Of a DNA stretch of 64,000 nt, positions 22,791 to 35,339 are shown piece by piece (position 1 is the stretch's first letter; each line of letters starts with the position of its first letter). A program made the position numbers and the translations under genes. The stretch lies in contig CACRXP010000090.1 of the NCBI GenBank assembly GCA_902702965.1, positions 477,304 to 541,303 of the forward strand, given 5' to 3'. The notes under the pieces are model-generated. The model saw only the letters and a list, made by a program, of their open reading frames with translations. It was not told where the DNA came from and ran no database searches. The DNA comes from Spirometra erinaceieuropaei (lineage: Eukaryota; Platyhelminthes; Cestoda; Diphyllobothriidea; Diphyllobothriidae).

Positions 22791-23984
22791 TTTCTGGCAG
22801 TGCACTAGTAGACCTAGAAAGACGAAAGCATGGACATGCGGAGGTATTGCGCAAGTGCAATGCACAAAGAGACTGCTTACACAAAATGCTATGGAGCGTT
22901 TAAGAAATTATGGCAGCGTACGTAATCGCATTTGCGAAATAGTTATTGCTTATTCAACAATTCCTTCACCCTAATGCGTATCCAAGCATAGACGCTGATG
23001 ATAATTTGGGGGGGGGGGCGTGCAGTGGTTGGGTATTCTACTCAGCTGCAGAATAAGTGCGCTATTTACGCTCAGAAAACAGAATCCAATCGTAGTTTAT
23101 GCCTTCAAACAAAGAGGACAACTTAAATATGTTTTATACGCTCATTACATTGATAGTAGTGGCCTAATATCTGATTAACAATGGTACACGTGGGTTTCTT
23201 TTAAAACATTTCCTGTTGTCTGTGAAAATCACAATCAAAACAAGGGCATATTGGAGTATTTGACTATGTGATACACAACGATGCATGCAGGTAGTGTGGG
23301 CAATTGATGTGTCGTCTGACAAGTGCTCAGTATGATTTGTACCGAATACGATGGTCTATGTGCATCCCGACGACTGCATATCTTGGTGTAAACACGATTA
23401 AAAGTCTCAAAATCGAGGGACACTAATTAAAAGAAAACATGGGGCGGCATCAAAAAAGCACGAACGTGAATGCTATTTGCAATTAAATAACCTATTACTG
23501 AGGTCAAAATAACAAAGGCGAAATTTCTAGTGAACAGTCGGGCTATATAGAATAAACGCCAAATTACAAAATATTTGATTAGGATGTAGAGCACGGTGCT
23601 GCACAGTACAGTGGATAGAGTACCTTAAAGCTCCACTCCAAATCCATCAATTTACTAGTAGTACTGTGATGATATTTCCGACTTGGAAACATGTTTTTTG
23701 GCTGGCATCAAGCCAACTCGAGTACACTGTCTAAATTTTAATGGTGACGTCCATTTAACCAGATAAATAATATTCTCCGGCAAAGGTATATTTGACGTTT
23801 TTATAAACGCCAACACTAACGGCTCCTCTTGTTCGGGGATTCGATACAAACAACAGACATATATTCATACGTTTGCTACCGTCGTCCAAGGTTACTCCTT
23901 TCCTCTGAAATGACCGATAAAAATCAGTCCAATGCAAGCAAACTGCAGGTCCGACTAGCATTCCGACAACAATCGGATTTTGTG
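22791..23984. other. No recognised feature; short G-homopolymer
   Basis: No gene recognised. A run of nine to ten G lies near 23,010-23,018. Confidence 0.4.
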
Positions 23985-24104
23985 TTTGAAACAGGTGACG
24001 TTGCCACTAGAACTAGGTCTTTTCTTTCACTCCCAAGGTTCCAGTCCTTTACCGGCAGGTGGCATTCCACCAGCAACCCCTCCAACGTCTCTGCCACTTC
24101 TGAC
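23985..24104 (-). CDS. Putative duplicated exon segment (copy 1)
   Basis: On the minus strand a good acceptor (CTTCCTTTGCAG) precedes an open segment reading SEVAETLEGLLVEC...DWNLGSERKDLVL. The paralogous segment at 40,910 has an equally good acceptor (TTTTCATTGCAG) and a similar peptide. The two differ by an in-frame 9-bp indel and several third-position changes, as expected for coding DNA. The opposite strand is also open and its indel is likewise in frame, so orientation is not certain. No donor is obvious and no family is recognised. Confidence 0.3.
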
Positions 24105-24259
24105 CTGCAAAGGAAGGCAGAAACGCCCTGGAACAGTCTAAACCATAACTCTCCCTACAGCTGAAAGTGGTCCTCTGGAATGCCTTTTTATCTAAGAAAT
24201 TTCTGTTGTTTAGATTGCAATCGGAACTTCGCTGAGCATCAGAAATTTCAGATTTCAAG

Positions 24260-25423
24260 AAATATATGTATCAGTTAAGATAAAACTTTTGTTCGAAATA
24301 GAGAAGGGCTTAAATGGAAGTGGTCTATTGACTCCTCCACCAGGGACATTTTGAAGACCTTCCTCCCTTTCAGTCACGTACACAGAGCAATAACTTAGTA
24401 GCGAATAATCTCATGGAAGATAATGACTTCATTGGTACTTCAGCAAATGTTGATCTCTTGGATATTAATCTTTATCTTCGTGAGCCAGTGAGTAATTGAG
24501 ACATCTAAAGCCTCTCAAATGTCCTTAGAAATATGGTCCGAATTTAGGGGAGGAAGGCCGTTTATACAACCAGCTCCTGTAACATGGCCAGTTCATATTC
24601 ATCAATTGGAAAACCTACTTTAGACCACCAAACAAGGATTAGAGATATTACTATTGACGCCTTAAAGCTACCAATCTGGAGGAAATACTGTGCGACAGAC
24701 AGGTAGTGGTCTGAAAGACGTAAAAAGTCTAAACATCAATGCGTGCTTAGTTGCTGCAAATGAGAGGAATATATGGGATCTTAATAACTGTCTAGAAAAA
24801 ATCTAATGAGAACTATGTACTACACTACCTTGCTAGTTAGAAATGCGAATTTCTAAAGAAACGCCAAAACGCCAAAAGCACTGAAATGTGTATCGAATGT
24901 GTAAAATTAATTTTGGGTTAACATGAAGCCTGACCATGTAAATAACAGAATAAATATAGCGACATAAGCCTAGTAATGTTTAAAAAATTATTTCATAGAG
25001 TTGCGCACATTCCTATGATAGGACTCGGAAGACACGTTGGCGAGAATATGTTTGCATCTGCTACATTCTCGTCAGACCAATGCATGTGCACATGTAGGAG
25101 TAGGGTCAAGTAAAATCAATGAGTGGTGCGATACGTCGATTAACGTTAGTCAAATCTCACAAGCAGGACGTGGCAAAGGGGTTAGGAAGAGCCGTGTCAG
25201 CGTTGGGAGGGGGGAGGAGGGCGCGGAGACTTGCATGTTGTGAAGGGACCATTGGCTATGGTAAATACGGAGCTAAAATGATGTCTTTCTGTGTGTATAC
25301 CAGGCGTAGCCTTGCGGCAGTCACTTCTGCTTTCGTTAGCAATGTTGACACAATGACGCGGGATACTTTGGCTGGACCTTATAAATCACATGAAAGACTT
25401 CGTTGGGGCTAACATCATGTCAG
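24260..25423. other. No recognised feature
   Basis: Mostly AT-rich. A G-rich patch near 25,170-25,240 has open frames on the plus strand but no motif. Confidence 0.35.
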
Positions 25424-25526
25424 AAATCAAAGATACGTACGAGAATGGCACTGGCGGAAGGTGTTTCCGTAATCTTCCATATAGACGCCGACTCTGCGAC
25501 CGATATAGCCAGTTCTACAGAAGCAG
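25424..25526 (+). CDS. Putative host exon (103 nt)
   Basis: An acceptor (ATCATGTCAG) and a donor (GAAGCAG|GTAACAG) bound an open segment reading LAEGVSVIFHIDADSATDIASS. The G-V-x-V-x-F pattern resembles the start of the peptide encoded at 21,756, and the exon ends in phase 1, as other candidate exons in this region do. It could be one more exon of the same plus-strand extracellular-protein gene. Support is limited to splice consensus and pattern. Confidence 0.3.
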
Positions 25527-27259
25527 GTAACAGAGTAAACGCATGTGTGGGTGGTTTGAACTGGCAACTCATTCCCATTTTCTCTGTGTTAAGCTGGCTT
25601 GGTCAAGAATAAATGTCCGAACAGTTTATGATACAAACATCTTGGCCAACCTAATATCCCATGAATTCCCTCGCCGCGCCCCCTTGAATTGGGACATTGA
25701 GAAGCAGAGTTTACTGTTCCGCTGGCATTGTGGTGGATTTTCCTAGTCTTTTGATAATATTCTTTATAATGAATCTGCCCGGTCACCGCCCTCGTGAAGG
25801 TAACCCCTAGATCTTTCTATGCACCTTGTCATTGCTGTCTGGCAAGCCCATTCCTTTCGCCCTTTGCATCAAACGACGGATTAGGATTTGTTTCTGTTGA
25901 TGAGGGACGAGATGACTGAAGCAGTTTTATAGGCAAGAACCAGTTTTATTCCAATTGACACTCCTTCGAACTTAAAAGAAGGAGCTCAAACCTGCTGTTC
26001 CCACTCTTGCGTAACGCATGATGAACAAACGTGCCTGCTGTACAACATCTAAGATGGCAGTTGTGTTAGTTTCTCTAATGGTACTTGAGACGCTGTCATC
26101 AGTGTGGCGAGCGTAACGTCCTAGGCTATTCAGTTGGTAGTTAAGGCGAAAGTTCTACAGTTTGCCCGTGAAGACATTGACAATTGCAACGTGATAGCAT
26201 GGTATTCCGTCTATTCGCCTATATAGATGATTGTCAAAATATAAAATACACATTTACTTCACCTGCTCTTATCCTGCCTTAACTTTCCTGCGCAGAATGA
26301 ATGTCCATTTTCTAGTTGGACGACATTTGGTTTGGCAAAGTTTTCCGGTTTATATTGCTACACAGCATAAATGTGCTTTTCATTTATAGGTTTTTTTCGA
26401 CAGGTAGGAGAATGTCAAAGGCATAATAAATATGACATTTTCATTAATGTTTACTCATGATCACTAACAACAGGACTCTCGAGACTTAAACTAAAAGTGT
26501 AATGACGCGAGGTATGTTATCATAAAATGCATTAAGTAGTAAGTGGAATTTCAATAACCGATGGCCTAAAATGACAACAGGCTTTACTTTTGGCGCACGG
26601 GTGAATTTTCATGTCGAAAACAATAAATGCGTCCCTTATGCGAACGGCAGCTAATCAAAGTTTGCGAAAACTATTATTCAAGAGCACAAATACGACAGAC
26701 TGTTCGCAGATTGTTAATCATCCAGTGATGTAGAGATCCGAGGCAATTTACCGTAGAGCAAATGCGAGTTTTGAAGGCATTTGGAAAGGATCTGACATAA
26801 TGCACAGGGAAACTGACAAATGAATTCCAGACTAACGGAGAATTAAATAGATCAGCCATGGACAAACAAGACAAACCGAATAATTTATAAGGCATAAAAG
26901 TGATGTCTAACCCTCCAATAAAGGGGGAATTATTGGATTGCACAATCCAGACCTAGATATCGTCTGGAGGGAATAACCCGGAAATCAGTCAAAATACCTT
27001 GAATTTCGCACCCAAAAGAGCACCTTTTGCTGAATTAACAAACAAGAGAAAATCATTGTACATGAATTTGGATTCTTATGGGTAAACGTATGGTTACAAT
27101 TCCGTAAAAGCCTGTTCAAAGGCTCTGACTGTTAACTCGGCAACCGCAATATAAAAAGTGCTAGTAAACTACGTGGACTTAGCGTCAACGATTTAGTTTG
27201 CGCTTGAAATGTGAATCAATTCATTGAGTACGGCCAAAACCAGCTGTTCAAATGATATC
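25527..27259. other. No recognised feature
   Basis: AT-rich sequence with scattered frames below 90 codons and no motif. Confidence 0.4.
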
Positions 27260-27580
27260 GAATTTCGGTCAGATGTAGTTATGTAGCCGCACCTGAGGTA
27301 AACTAAGCCCCAGCCACCTCGAATACGGGGCCGGTGATAATAGGGGTTTTGCACGTGGAGCCGATGAACGCACAGGCGACGAAGTCAAATAGTTGTATGC
27401 AAAAGAAAAACTGTTGGGAGTGCGTGGTTGTACTTTCAATGGTTGAGAAATGATTGCGCTAACCCCTTACCCTAACGATAACCCCTAACCCCCTACCCTG
27501 CCCACTATCCATAATCCCCAACCGTAAGCCCTGACCCTAACCCCTAACCCTAACCCCAGCAGTATTGTGCCCATCAGGTG
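27260..27580. repeat. Degenerate telomere-like (CCCTAA) tract with repeat flank
   Basis: The tract at about 27,460-27,560 is built of CCCTAAC, CCCTTACCCTAAC and CCCTAACCCTAAC variants. The left flank (GTAAACTAAGCCCCAGCCACCTCG, overlapping 27,297-27,320) resembles the right flank of the similar tract at 33,830-33,860. The association of this flank with telomere-like units in two places suggests a transposable unit rather than chance. Confidence 0.55.
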
Positions 27581-27789
27581 GGGCTACTAACCCATATCTT
27601 ATCCAAAAATATTAAAATTCCTGTTACTGACAATTTTCTAGGGCTTACCAGGTAGCAACTTTATCGAGCGAATCATTTTATCGGCAAACCAAGCAAAGGG
27701 ATGATCGTGCATTGAATCGCTTCGAGATAAACAGAAAGTTTAAGTTGGATCAAATCAATCATTGTCGTTGAGTTAAGGCCTCATCATTA

Positions 27790-28030
27790 TGCTGTTGTTT
27801 GAGAGAGCTGGTGGGACGCCCATGGGCAGGCTCATACTGTTGTATAAAATCCTGATGATTGTTCGTTGTGGACCGGGGGATGTGCTGGGTGCAGGTTTTT
27901 GTCGTTTCAGCCACCTGCGCCCTCATTCGGCCTTCTTGACGACGCCGTCTCGGCATTGGGTGCAAGTGGGAGAGACGGTGACCGTGCGGTAGACGCAGCG
28001 CAAGTCCAATGTCAGTATAGATCAATTCAA
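27790..28030 (+). repeat. Dispersed repeat family R1, copy 2
   Basis: GCCACCTGCGCCCTCATTCG, GGCCTTCTTGACGACG and a GTGCGGTAGACGCAGCG block match the corresponding blocks of copies near 15.25 kb and 34.8 kb. The open frames here on both strands are not conserved between copies and are not likely genes. Confidence 0.5.
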
Positions 28031-28109
28031 TCACCGTTCACCCTGCCTTTGCAACACACGGTGGATATCTTTGGTCCCGACGACTCAACTATTATGCGAA
28101 GCTAGCTTT

Positions 28110-29370
28110 CTCCACGTCGACTAATTACTGTCAGGTGGTTTGTTTTTTCAGCCACTTTATTCTGCTTCGGTACAGTAGTCTGATTGATCGGTGGAAAATC
28201 GCAGTAAACACCACCCCGGTTATATTTGAGGTTAATTCTACTCAGACAACCTATGCAAGAGAGCGACAAACAACATACAGGTAGCACATCTATGCCAGTG
28301 GCGGAGAAGTGCATCTGTACCGGAGAGGGCAAATTTGTTTGCATCGCATGGTAATCGTTCGATACTTTTGCAAGAAAAGCAAGTGTCCTTCATCTACTAA
28401 ACAGCTCATTCTGTTCGTCTACCGTGGCGGAGATATAAAAGCTGCTCACAGTCTTAAACGCAGATTCTTCATTCAAACGGAATGCGTTACTTCTTTAGTT
28501 CTGAAATCTCACTCGTGATAGTTCTCCTTCTATCGCAAAACAGGTGGGCTTTTTTCCTCATTTTATTTTTATTATAACTTGCTTGGGAAAGTAACCCTGG
28601 CACATCTTTGCTAAAAATGACCTTATTCCAAGTAAATCATGCCCTTAGGCTAAACAGTTATCGACAGTTATCAGAACACATGTACAAATGTCCAAAAAAT
28701 TTATACATATAGAACTTATCGTCAGATTATGATGTCTACGCAAAATTCAATTGGGCTGAATGATATTCTTGTTTAAAATAAATGTCTTTAGCAGATTCTT
28801 TACAGGTTTTTTAGTGGATCCGGCCTTACGGAGATGGCTTTAATTAATCGAATGATAATTTTATAACCGGGAGATACTACTCCAAGATTATGAGGTGAAC
28901 TTTATTCAAAAGTACAGCCTGCATATTTCATAGAATTTGGTCATTTGACAAAAAATTCAAGCATGCTTGCACGATTTTGAACAGAGTATGCATTTTGCAC
29001 TCGGTTAGCTATAAGTCTGGAGATGTTTCGTGAAAGTGCTGTTAATTTGATTTCAGCATACATATATCTCCTCACCGGAATTATGGACAAAGTAGGTTTC
29101 ATAAGAACGGCACATGTCGAGTGTATGCTTAAATGGACTGAGTGTTGGCATGCCCTGGTAACCTCAGTTTTCAGAAAAATAGAGGGAACCGCAAAACGTC
29201 TTGCTCCAAGGACATCCACTCGCGCTAAGTAGAGCATTTTGCTGCTTACACAATCCAGTCCTACTAGCCACAGTGTTGCCGAAGAGTTAGTGAAAATATT
29301 CCTGCTGTAGAAAATTTGTTTTCCAATTTTGTACACAGTGGTTTCGCCTGTTTCAAGACTTTAAACGTCA
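28110..29370. other. No recognised feature
   Basis: AT-rich with overlapping short frames on both strands (28,941-29,336 minus, 131 codons; 29,023-29,232 plus). Neither shows a family motif. Confidence 0.35.
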
Positions 29371-29373
29371 TAG

Positions 29374-29634
29374 TTAATATTTGCTATCGCAATCAACGTG
29401 GCACTGGGTCCGTGGCTGAACTTTAGTGCGTTCGACTCAACACCGTTTAATAAATTAAAGAATCCGCGATCTAATCTGAAGGTCCTGCAAACCGGTGACA
29501 AGGTAAAGCTAGTTGCCGCAGCTGATGGACCAAAATTCGCCCTCTCGGTCTCTCTTATCTTTGTCAATTTTCCTTCTCAAATAGTTGTTACCCGATTTTC
29601 TCAAAAATCCATTGCATTTCGCTTCGTGTTACTC
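29374..29634 (+). CDS. Weak candidate exon
   Basis: An open segment after a weak acceptor (CGTCATAG) reads NVALGPWLNFSAF...LKVLQTGDKVKLVAAADG. A donor-like AAG|GTAAAG occurs at 29,502, or the frame runs on to 29,636. The hydrophobic pattern and N-glycosylation site would suit an extracellular domain like those nearby, but no paralogous copy or family motif confirms it. Confidence 0.2.
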
Positions 29635-29639
29635 TAGGG

Positions 29640-32319
29640 ACAGCCCTTATTCCGAGTGAATTACTGAACTCTGCAAGAATCGAGTACATTACCTCATGAA
29701 CGGCTTCAATAAATTGTAAATATTAAACGAAACTGCACGTCATGCCAGCTTCAAAAGATTATCTGATATACACAATGTGTGAACTATAGGCATGACTTTC
29801 AGGCATCGCTTTGACGGAGACACAAAGACTCACATACGGCGTATAAATAGCACATCCATATCACACTCTGTCTAGCAGAATTCATGAGAATTCTTGAGAA
29901 GAAAGCTAAAATGCTGACTAATATGCACGTCACTTTGCATGATGAAAGGGGGTTCATTTACAGTTCCTGCTTTGGTCAAGTTTGCAGCTTTCAGCCGTAG
30001 CTACAATCATAATTACGAGGATGAATGTACAAAATTCTGACTTGCTGACGTGTCACATAAGATTCATTATCGATTGGAAAGATCCAGCCAGCTGAATTTA
30101 CAATATTTAATGGCGTGCAGAAAATTCCAGAGCATCCCAGTCGCGCTGAGATACCACCATTTAAATGGACTTCATCGAATTCGGAGGTCACCGTATCATA
30201 AAGCGCACTTTATTGACTGGACGCACAAGAATTCCATTACTCATTCTCATTAGACAGCATATTATGTCTGAAAAAGGTGTGCTCCAGTTTTGAAGACACT
30301 TTTTTTCCAGGGTTTGCGTTTAGGGTTCCCAAGTTACAAATTGGCATCTTGGTGGGGTTGGATTATCTTGAGATAACGTTACAACCCCCCTTACAAATCA
30401 TTCCTATTCGAAAGTATATTTTTGAATTTCGGTAAGTAGTTCATGAGATATTGCAGTCGCATAACGTCTTTGCTGCCGATAGACCACGATACTTGATAAT
30501 TACTTAATTAGTCTGTCATAATAACTGCGGGCTGTTATAGAAGGCAATATTTGAGAATTAAGCAGTCCTCTGGGAAATGAATGTTGGGAAAGGGATTTAA
30601 TCATTATGTTTCATTGCAGATGGGTGGAGGTTCCAAGTATTCAAGTGACGGAAAGTAGAACTGCAAAATCCTAAGTTATGTGTTTTGTCCTCTGAACATA
30701 TAATACGGCTGGCTTTACGCTTACGTTTAAACCTATTCATTTCTTCTGTTCCACCAAAGTCTGTCAATAAACATTTGCCAATGGAACAGCAGAAAAATAA
30801 TATCTACAAGCGGCTATTATAAACTTACAACACTGAGTCCTTCTTATTACTCGGTAGGTTTTATTTTAAGCATATTGCTAATCTTTACAAAATGCGCCCT
30901 TTAAAAAACTTTCAGATATACAAAATCTAGTGTGATACTTTGTTTTCTGTCGTAATATGAATCTACTCCCCACTCAAACAACCTACTGCTGCCTTTTTAA
31001 TGCATGTTACTAACTTCTAACCTTGTTTGTGTGACTGTTTGAATTCTAAATCATTACCGACATAGGAAATTGCACACGTGTCAATAGTTGATTTGTTTGA
31101 ACTTCAATGGCACTTTTGCCTCTCGCCAAGGCATCTGCTTGCATGATTCATAATTTTAGATTTTGGCGAGTTGGATATTTTTTCCTAATTCGTCAGAAGT
31201 GCGATTTGAAAATATTCTTATAGGTCTTACAGGAGCAAATGCATTTTCTCTTTTATTAAATAGATGTAACAAGGGATCATGTGCAGGTTTCATGCGTTTT
31301 CTACTAATATCCGTTATAGGCTGATCCTTTCCTGCGGTGTTTCTTGACTATATTTCTAGCTGAAAGATTGAATATCAAACGCTATTTTGATAGCAGTTGC
31401 CCGTGTTATTTCAAATTGTTCTAGAAGGGCTTCATAAATGGACAAAAATTCTCAACCTCTTGGTGGAAATTATACACCTGCGAGACAGACAGTCGCAGTT
31501 TCCAATGCTACAGCGGCAAAAGTATGTTCTACACGTTTGCCAGATTATTTTGTCATAATACGGCAAAATCGTTCGATTACAAGTGCTTTACTCTGGGCGT
31601 AACATTTCAACAGCAGCTAAGTATAGCAACGGTATCAAATATTTTACTGGAGACTTGTCACTATAACGCTTTTACTAGCAACTACCCCAAAATTAAACTC
31701 AGGTACCTTCTTGGCTTTTATCTTATTTAACGAAGGCGGATTTACCAACTGTGGGCTAGAGTACAAGTAGATCAAAAATGGCTGTGCGATTGACAATCCA
31801 GCGTAAATATTATGATATAATATCTGGCATTTATGGTAAAGGATCCATTGAAATAAGCGTTTCATTAATGAAGGTGCGTGAGAGAGAACGGTCATTCAAA
31901 TAAGTGAATATGAAATAATTTCGATCGTTAGCTACTTTCGTGCTGACTGGAAATTACTATCGTCCAGGTGTGCTGAGTTTAAAACCTCAGAGGCGATCAT
32001 AACCTTGGGAATTTATATTAATTCTTTCATATGTGGAAAACCCTACGAACTTTTAGAAAAAATCTATCGTAAATATATACGCATATATTGTATACAGTGA
32101 GTTTACTAGCTTAAGGGAATACAGCACTAAGTAATAAGTCCAGCTTGCTCAATTTTTAAAGCATCATTTATCTTCAGCTAACATCTAACAAACTCTTAAT
32201 AATTGTTTTGTCTAATGGCAAATAACGTCATATTGTCAGAAAGAAGTATTGCGTCCACCTAATCGGCATTATATTATATTACTAACTTGGGTAAAAGTAG
32301 GTAGATAACCTTCACCAAG
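29640..32319. other. No recognised feature
   Basis: About 2.7 kb of AT-rich DNA. Only short frames occur, and no repeat or RNA gene is seen. Confidence 0.4.
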
Positions 32320-33000
32320 TATGCCCTTGTAATTGGGATGTTTTCGTTTGTGGCTACACCTAAAGCCATAAGAAGACGCTGGCCACTACGATACTCAGGA
32401 CCGGTTGCGGAGTGGAAGATACGGATTTGGACGCCAGCTGATAGGATACTGTATTCTATGAAGAAGGATTGGAGAGCCGGCCGGAGTAAGCTGGGAAACG
32501 GACGAAAGAACATGTCTGGCGCCACGGGATGTGCGGCCCAGTCGGCGGTGGGGAATGCGTTACAGCGGGTTGAGCGACGGCTCGTCTTAGTCAGCCTTGA
32601 ATGAGATTGGCCGGGTTGGGCAGCCGTGGTTGACCGAGGCCCAGACTACCGCTGGCGCGCAGGTGCAAGCACCCGTAAGAGGCACGGCGTCAAGGTTAAG
32701 GTTAGCATAAGCGCTCCCACCCAACGGAACGGAGGAGGAACGAGTAGCTTACTAATGGCGATGTTGTCGACAGTGGGGGGCGGCTATAGCTGGCAGAAGA
32801 GAGTCAGGGTAATAGGGAGGTTAGGGAAAAGCCGGCGGTTGGTTTGTTGATTTGAACGCCGACGGCATATCCGTTTGTTGTGCTGGTATTTGTTGGTTTG
32901 ATTGAGGGGACATCACTGTGGATACCGGACACTTGGAGGGACGTCCAGGTGTCGGGCCTAATGGATGAACTACGTTGACGGACTTGATAGAAACCATGGC
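32320..33000. other. GC-richer island, unidentified
   Basis: Composition shifts sharply to GC-rich. An 88-codon and a 74-codon plus-strand frame lie here but match nothing known to me. A near-palindrome, CCGGACACTTGGAGG / CGTCCAGGTGTCGGG, lies at about 32,926-32,957. It is most likely an old mobile element. Confidence 0.3.
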
Positions 33001-33469
33001 GTTAGCTTTACGAGCTGCGGTTGTTCGATTAATCCCATTTTACGATATTTTAAATAGGCTGTTTTGCCTTTTATCTCCCTGCTATTCCCATAAGTCTTTT
33101 AAATTCACGACGACAAATGAGGTCTAGACGGTTTGCCATGGTTTTTCGACGTCCAAATATGTACAACTTTGAATTTTCCATTTAGTGTTGCATAATTCAT
33201 GCGCAAAATAATGGCAGATGAGTCGTCCTTAGAAAAGACCTGTGCTTAGCATGGACATTAGAAACTACTGGTAGGTTAGCGTTCTCGGATCTCTTCCAAC
33301 GTTTAGCCTATGCCATTAAGGTGCCCGATTACACAAGGCACATAGAATTCTTCGTCCAGTTGAGGATGTATGTATGGAACAAGGGTTCACACATAATTAA
33401 CGAATTTCTGAGAAACTGAAAAATAATGTTATGCTCTCTCGTTGGCTGTCAGATTTCACATGAGATCGG

Positions 33470-33893
33470 ATTTCGGTTAGATCGCAGTTGGCAGCCAGGA
33501 ATGGGAAGCGGACGGTGACCTAAGCCTAACCCTAACCTCACCAGTAAACGTTAGCCGTTAACCGTAACAGCAACCCTAATCGTAGCCTTAACCGAAATCG
33601 TAAACATTACTGTAGCCCTTAGGCATAGGCGTAACTAGGAAACCTACCCGTAATACAGAAACCTATTCTTACGTTCAAAACCTAACTGTAACCCGAAAAC
33701 CTAAGCCTAAAGGCATAACCATAACCCGAAAATCGGAAACTATTAACCGGTGCCCTAATCTTAACCTCAACCGTAAAACGGAAGCCAAATGGGTCATATG
33801 TGATTATGGAGGTTCACAAAATAGCCCCAGTAAACAAACCCCCCAGCCACCTGTAATGCGGGACCTGGCTACCAACTGCGATCTAGCCCGGAT
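33470..33893. mobile_element. TIR-flanked unit carrying telomere-like repeats
   Basis: Ends at 33,470-33,499 and 33,863-33,893 are reverse complements (TAGATCGCAGTTGGCAGCCAGG against TAGATCGCAGTTGGTAGCCAGG). The interior is mostly degenerate CCCTAA/CCGTAA units (33,520-33,780). No coding capacity. This looks like a non-autonomous element that has amplified or captured telomere-like sequence. A related flank is present at 27.3 kb. Confidence 0.6.
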
Positions 33894-33994
33894 TTCGTTA
33901 AGACCGAATAGGCGTATAAAGCGCATTTAAAATGTAAGCGGTGATTCCGATACTTTAATTGGACATTGAAGACACTTGCTTTAGCGAAATGCAG

Positions 33995-34112
33995 GAGCTG
34001 CTGATTCCGGAGCAGAACACGTTAGCATTTACAAAAGTGGTAACGTTGCATCTCATGGCATGCAGTGCAGTCTCAAAAAAAGTTGATTTAAATTGCACAA
34101 ACGTTACATCGG
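33995..34112 (+). CDS. Weak candidate exon with consensus donor
   Basis: The open segment ELLIPEQNTLAFTKV...VDLNCTNVTS ends at a perfect GTGAGT donor in phase 1, the same phase as the candidate exons at 25,424 and 35,211. The acceptor (AAATGCAG) is weak. It has N-x-T sites and a hydrophobic alternation suggesting an extracellular domain. No family is identified. Confidence 0.25.
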
Positions 34113-34199
34113 GTGAGTTTACAAATAAATTGGAACAATTCAGCAGCCAGACATTTGTGGCATATTTTAATTGTTCGCGGGCCTTAAGGATTCTGTGCG

Positions 34200-34900
34200 T
34201 CTGTTTGTAGCATGATTCAGCAGACCATGGCACTCGCAGCCTGGTGGGCGCGGGCAGTTCTCTGGAGCCAGGTTTCCGGCCGGTAGATGGGCTTGCGATC
34301 CCGCTGTGTATACAGGTTGCGTGCACGACAGCCCAGCCGCCCCACTCTTTCTGTTCTTATTTCTTTTAATTAAAAACCATGGCCAAATATTTGTTATGGG
34401 CCAGGGAATGTGGAGTTGTACGCCTAGGCGCAGGTCCGACCGCGCCACTCACTTGCGTCCTATCCCCAGACGGTGATATAAGCCATCCTGCATTGCCGAC
34501 GGTCTTGCCAAAAATTTTACATCGGGGTTGGTTAAACTTTTGTGAAAGGCTGCTATGCTGTGATTCAGCAAACCATGACCCTCGCAGCCAGGCGTGCGCT
34601 GGCAGTTCTCTGGTACCCAGTTCCCTGCCGGGAAATGCGCTTGCGCTCCCGCTGCGTACACAGGTAGTGTACACGGTTGAACAGTGACTTGCGTTATCCT
34701 TCCCCTTCTGACTCAACTTTGTTAAAATGCTGGTCAAGTGTTTGATGTAGATGTGGAGGTATGGTGGTACGCTTACGTACGGGACCGGCAGTGCCGGCCA
34801 CCTGCGCTCTCTCCGCCTTCGGTCTTCTTAACTATGTCCGGACACTAAGTTCAGACGCGAGAGGAGGAGGGAGTGCGGTAGATTTTGAGCAATTATGCTA
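34200..34900 (+). repeat. Composite of dispersed repeat R1 (several partial copies)
   Basis: Two direct copies, 34,209-34,327 and 34,557-34,677, share GATTCAGCA-ACCATG, CTCGCAGCC, GGCAGTTCTCTGG, CTTGCG-TCCCGCTG and TACACAGGT blocks. Two further partial units (34,405-34,470 and 34,758-34,900) share GTACGC-TA-G followed by GG-CCG and CACTTGCG/CACCTGCG. Open frames on both strands here are by-products of the GC-rich repeat. Confidence 0.7.
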
Positions 34901-35210
34901 TCACTATAAACTGATTCAAGTACAAGTCATTGAGCTTTTTCTCCCCTTGCAGTAAAGCACATGGTTGACATTATCGGTGGACAACAGTCGAACTGTCTGT
35001 ATATACTAAAGATATCATTTATCTAGAGTGGCTTTCCGAGGCAAACAAGCCTTCAATAGGTGACGGAGTCCACGGACAGGCGACTTCCTGTCAGGCCAGG
35101 CTATGAGGACAGGGAACGCTGGTAGACTGACGCAGTATTGTTTCGGGTTTATTCTCCCTCTGATATCATTTATCGCCTCGTTCGTATAAAACTGCCATTT
35201 AATCTCACAG

Positions 35211-35336
35211 CACACGGCTTGGATGTCACAACACTGGAGTTTGAGAATATAACCGGAGTGGATGCCGTTGTCATTAATTCCACCTACCCGATCACGGTTC
35301 ATCGGGTAAAGAAGCCCGCAAAATCCACCAAAATAC
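35211..35336 (+). CDS. Putative host exon, extracellular domain (126 nt, phase 1-1)
   Basis: A clean acceptor (CATTTAATCTCACAG) and donor (ATAC|GTAAGC) bound 126 nt that is open in one frame. The segment reads HGLDVTTLEFENITG, then AVVINSTYPITVHRVKKP. The exon starts and ends in phase 1, so it could be repeated or skipped without a frame change, which is usual for extracellular repeat domains. Two N-glycosylation sites and the PITV strand resemble PKD/Ig-like repeats, but the family is not established. Together with 21,756, 25,424 and 39,564 it may belong to one long plus-strand gene. Confidence 0.4.
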
Positions 35337-35339
35337 GTA

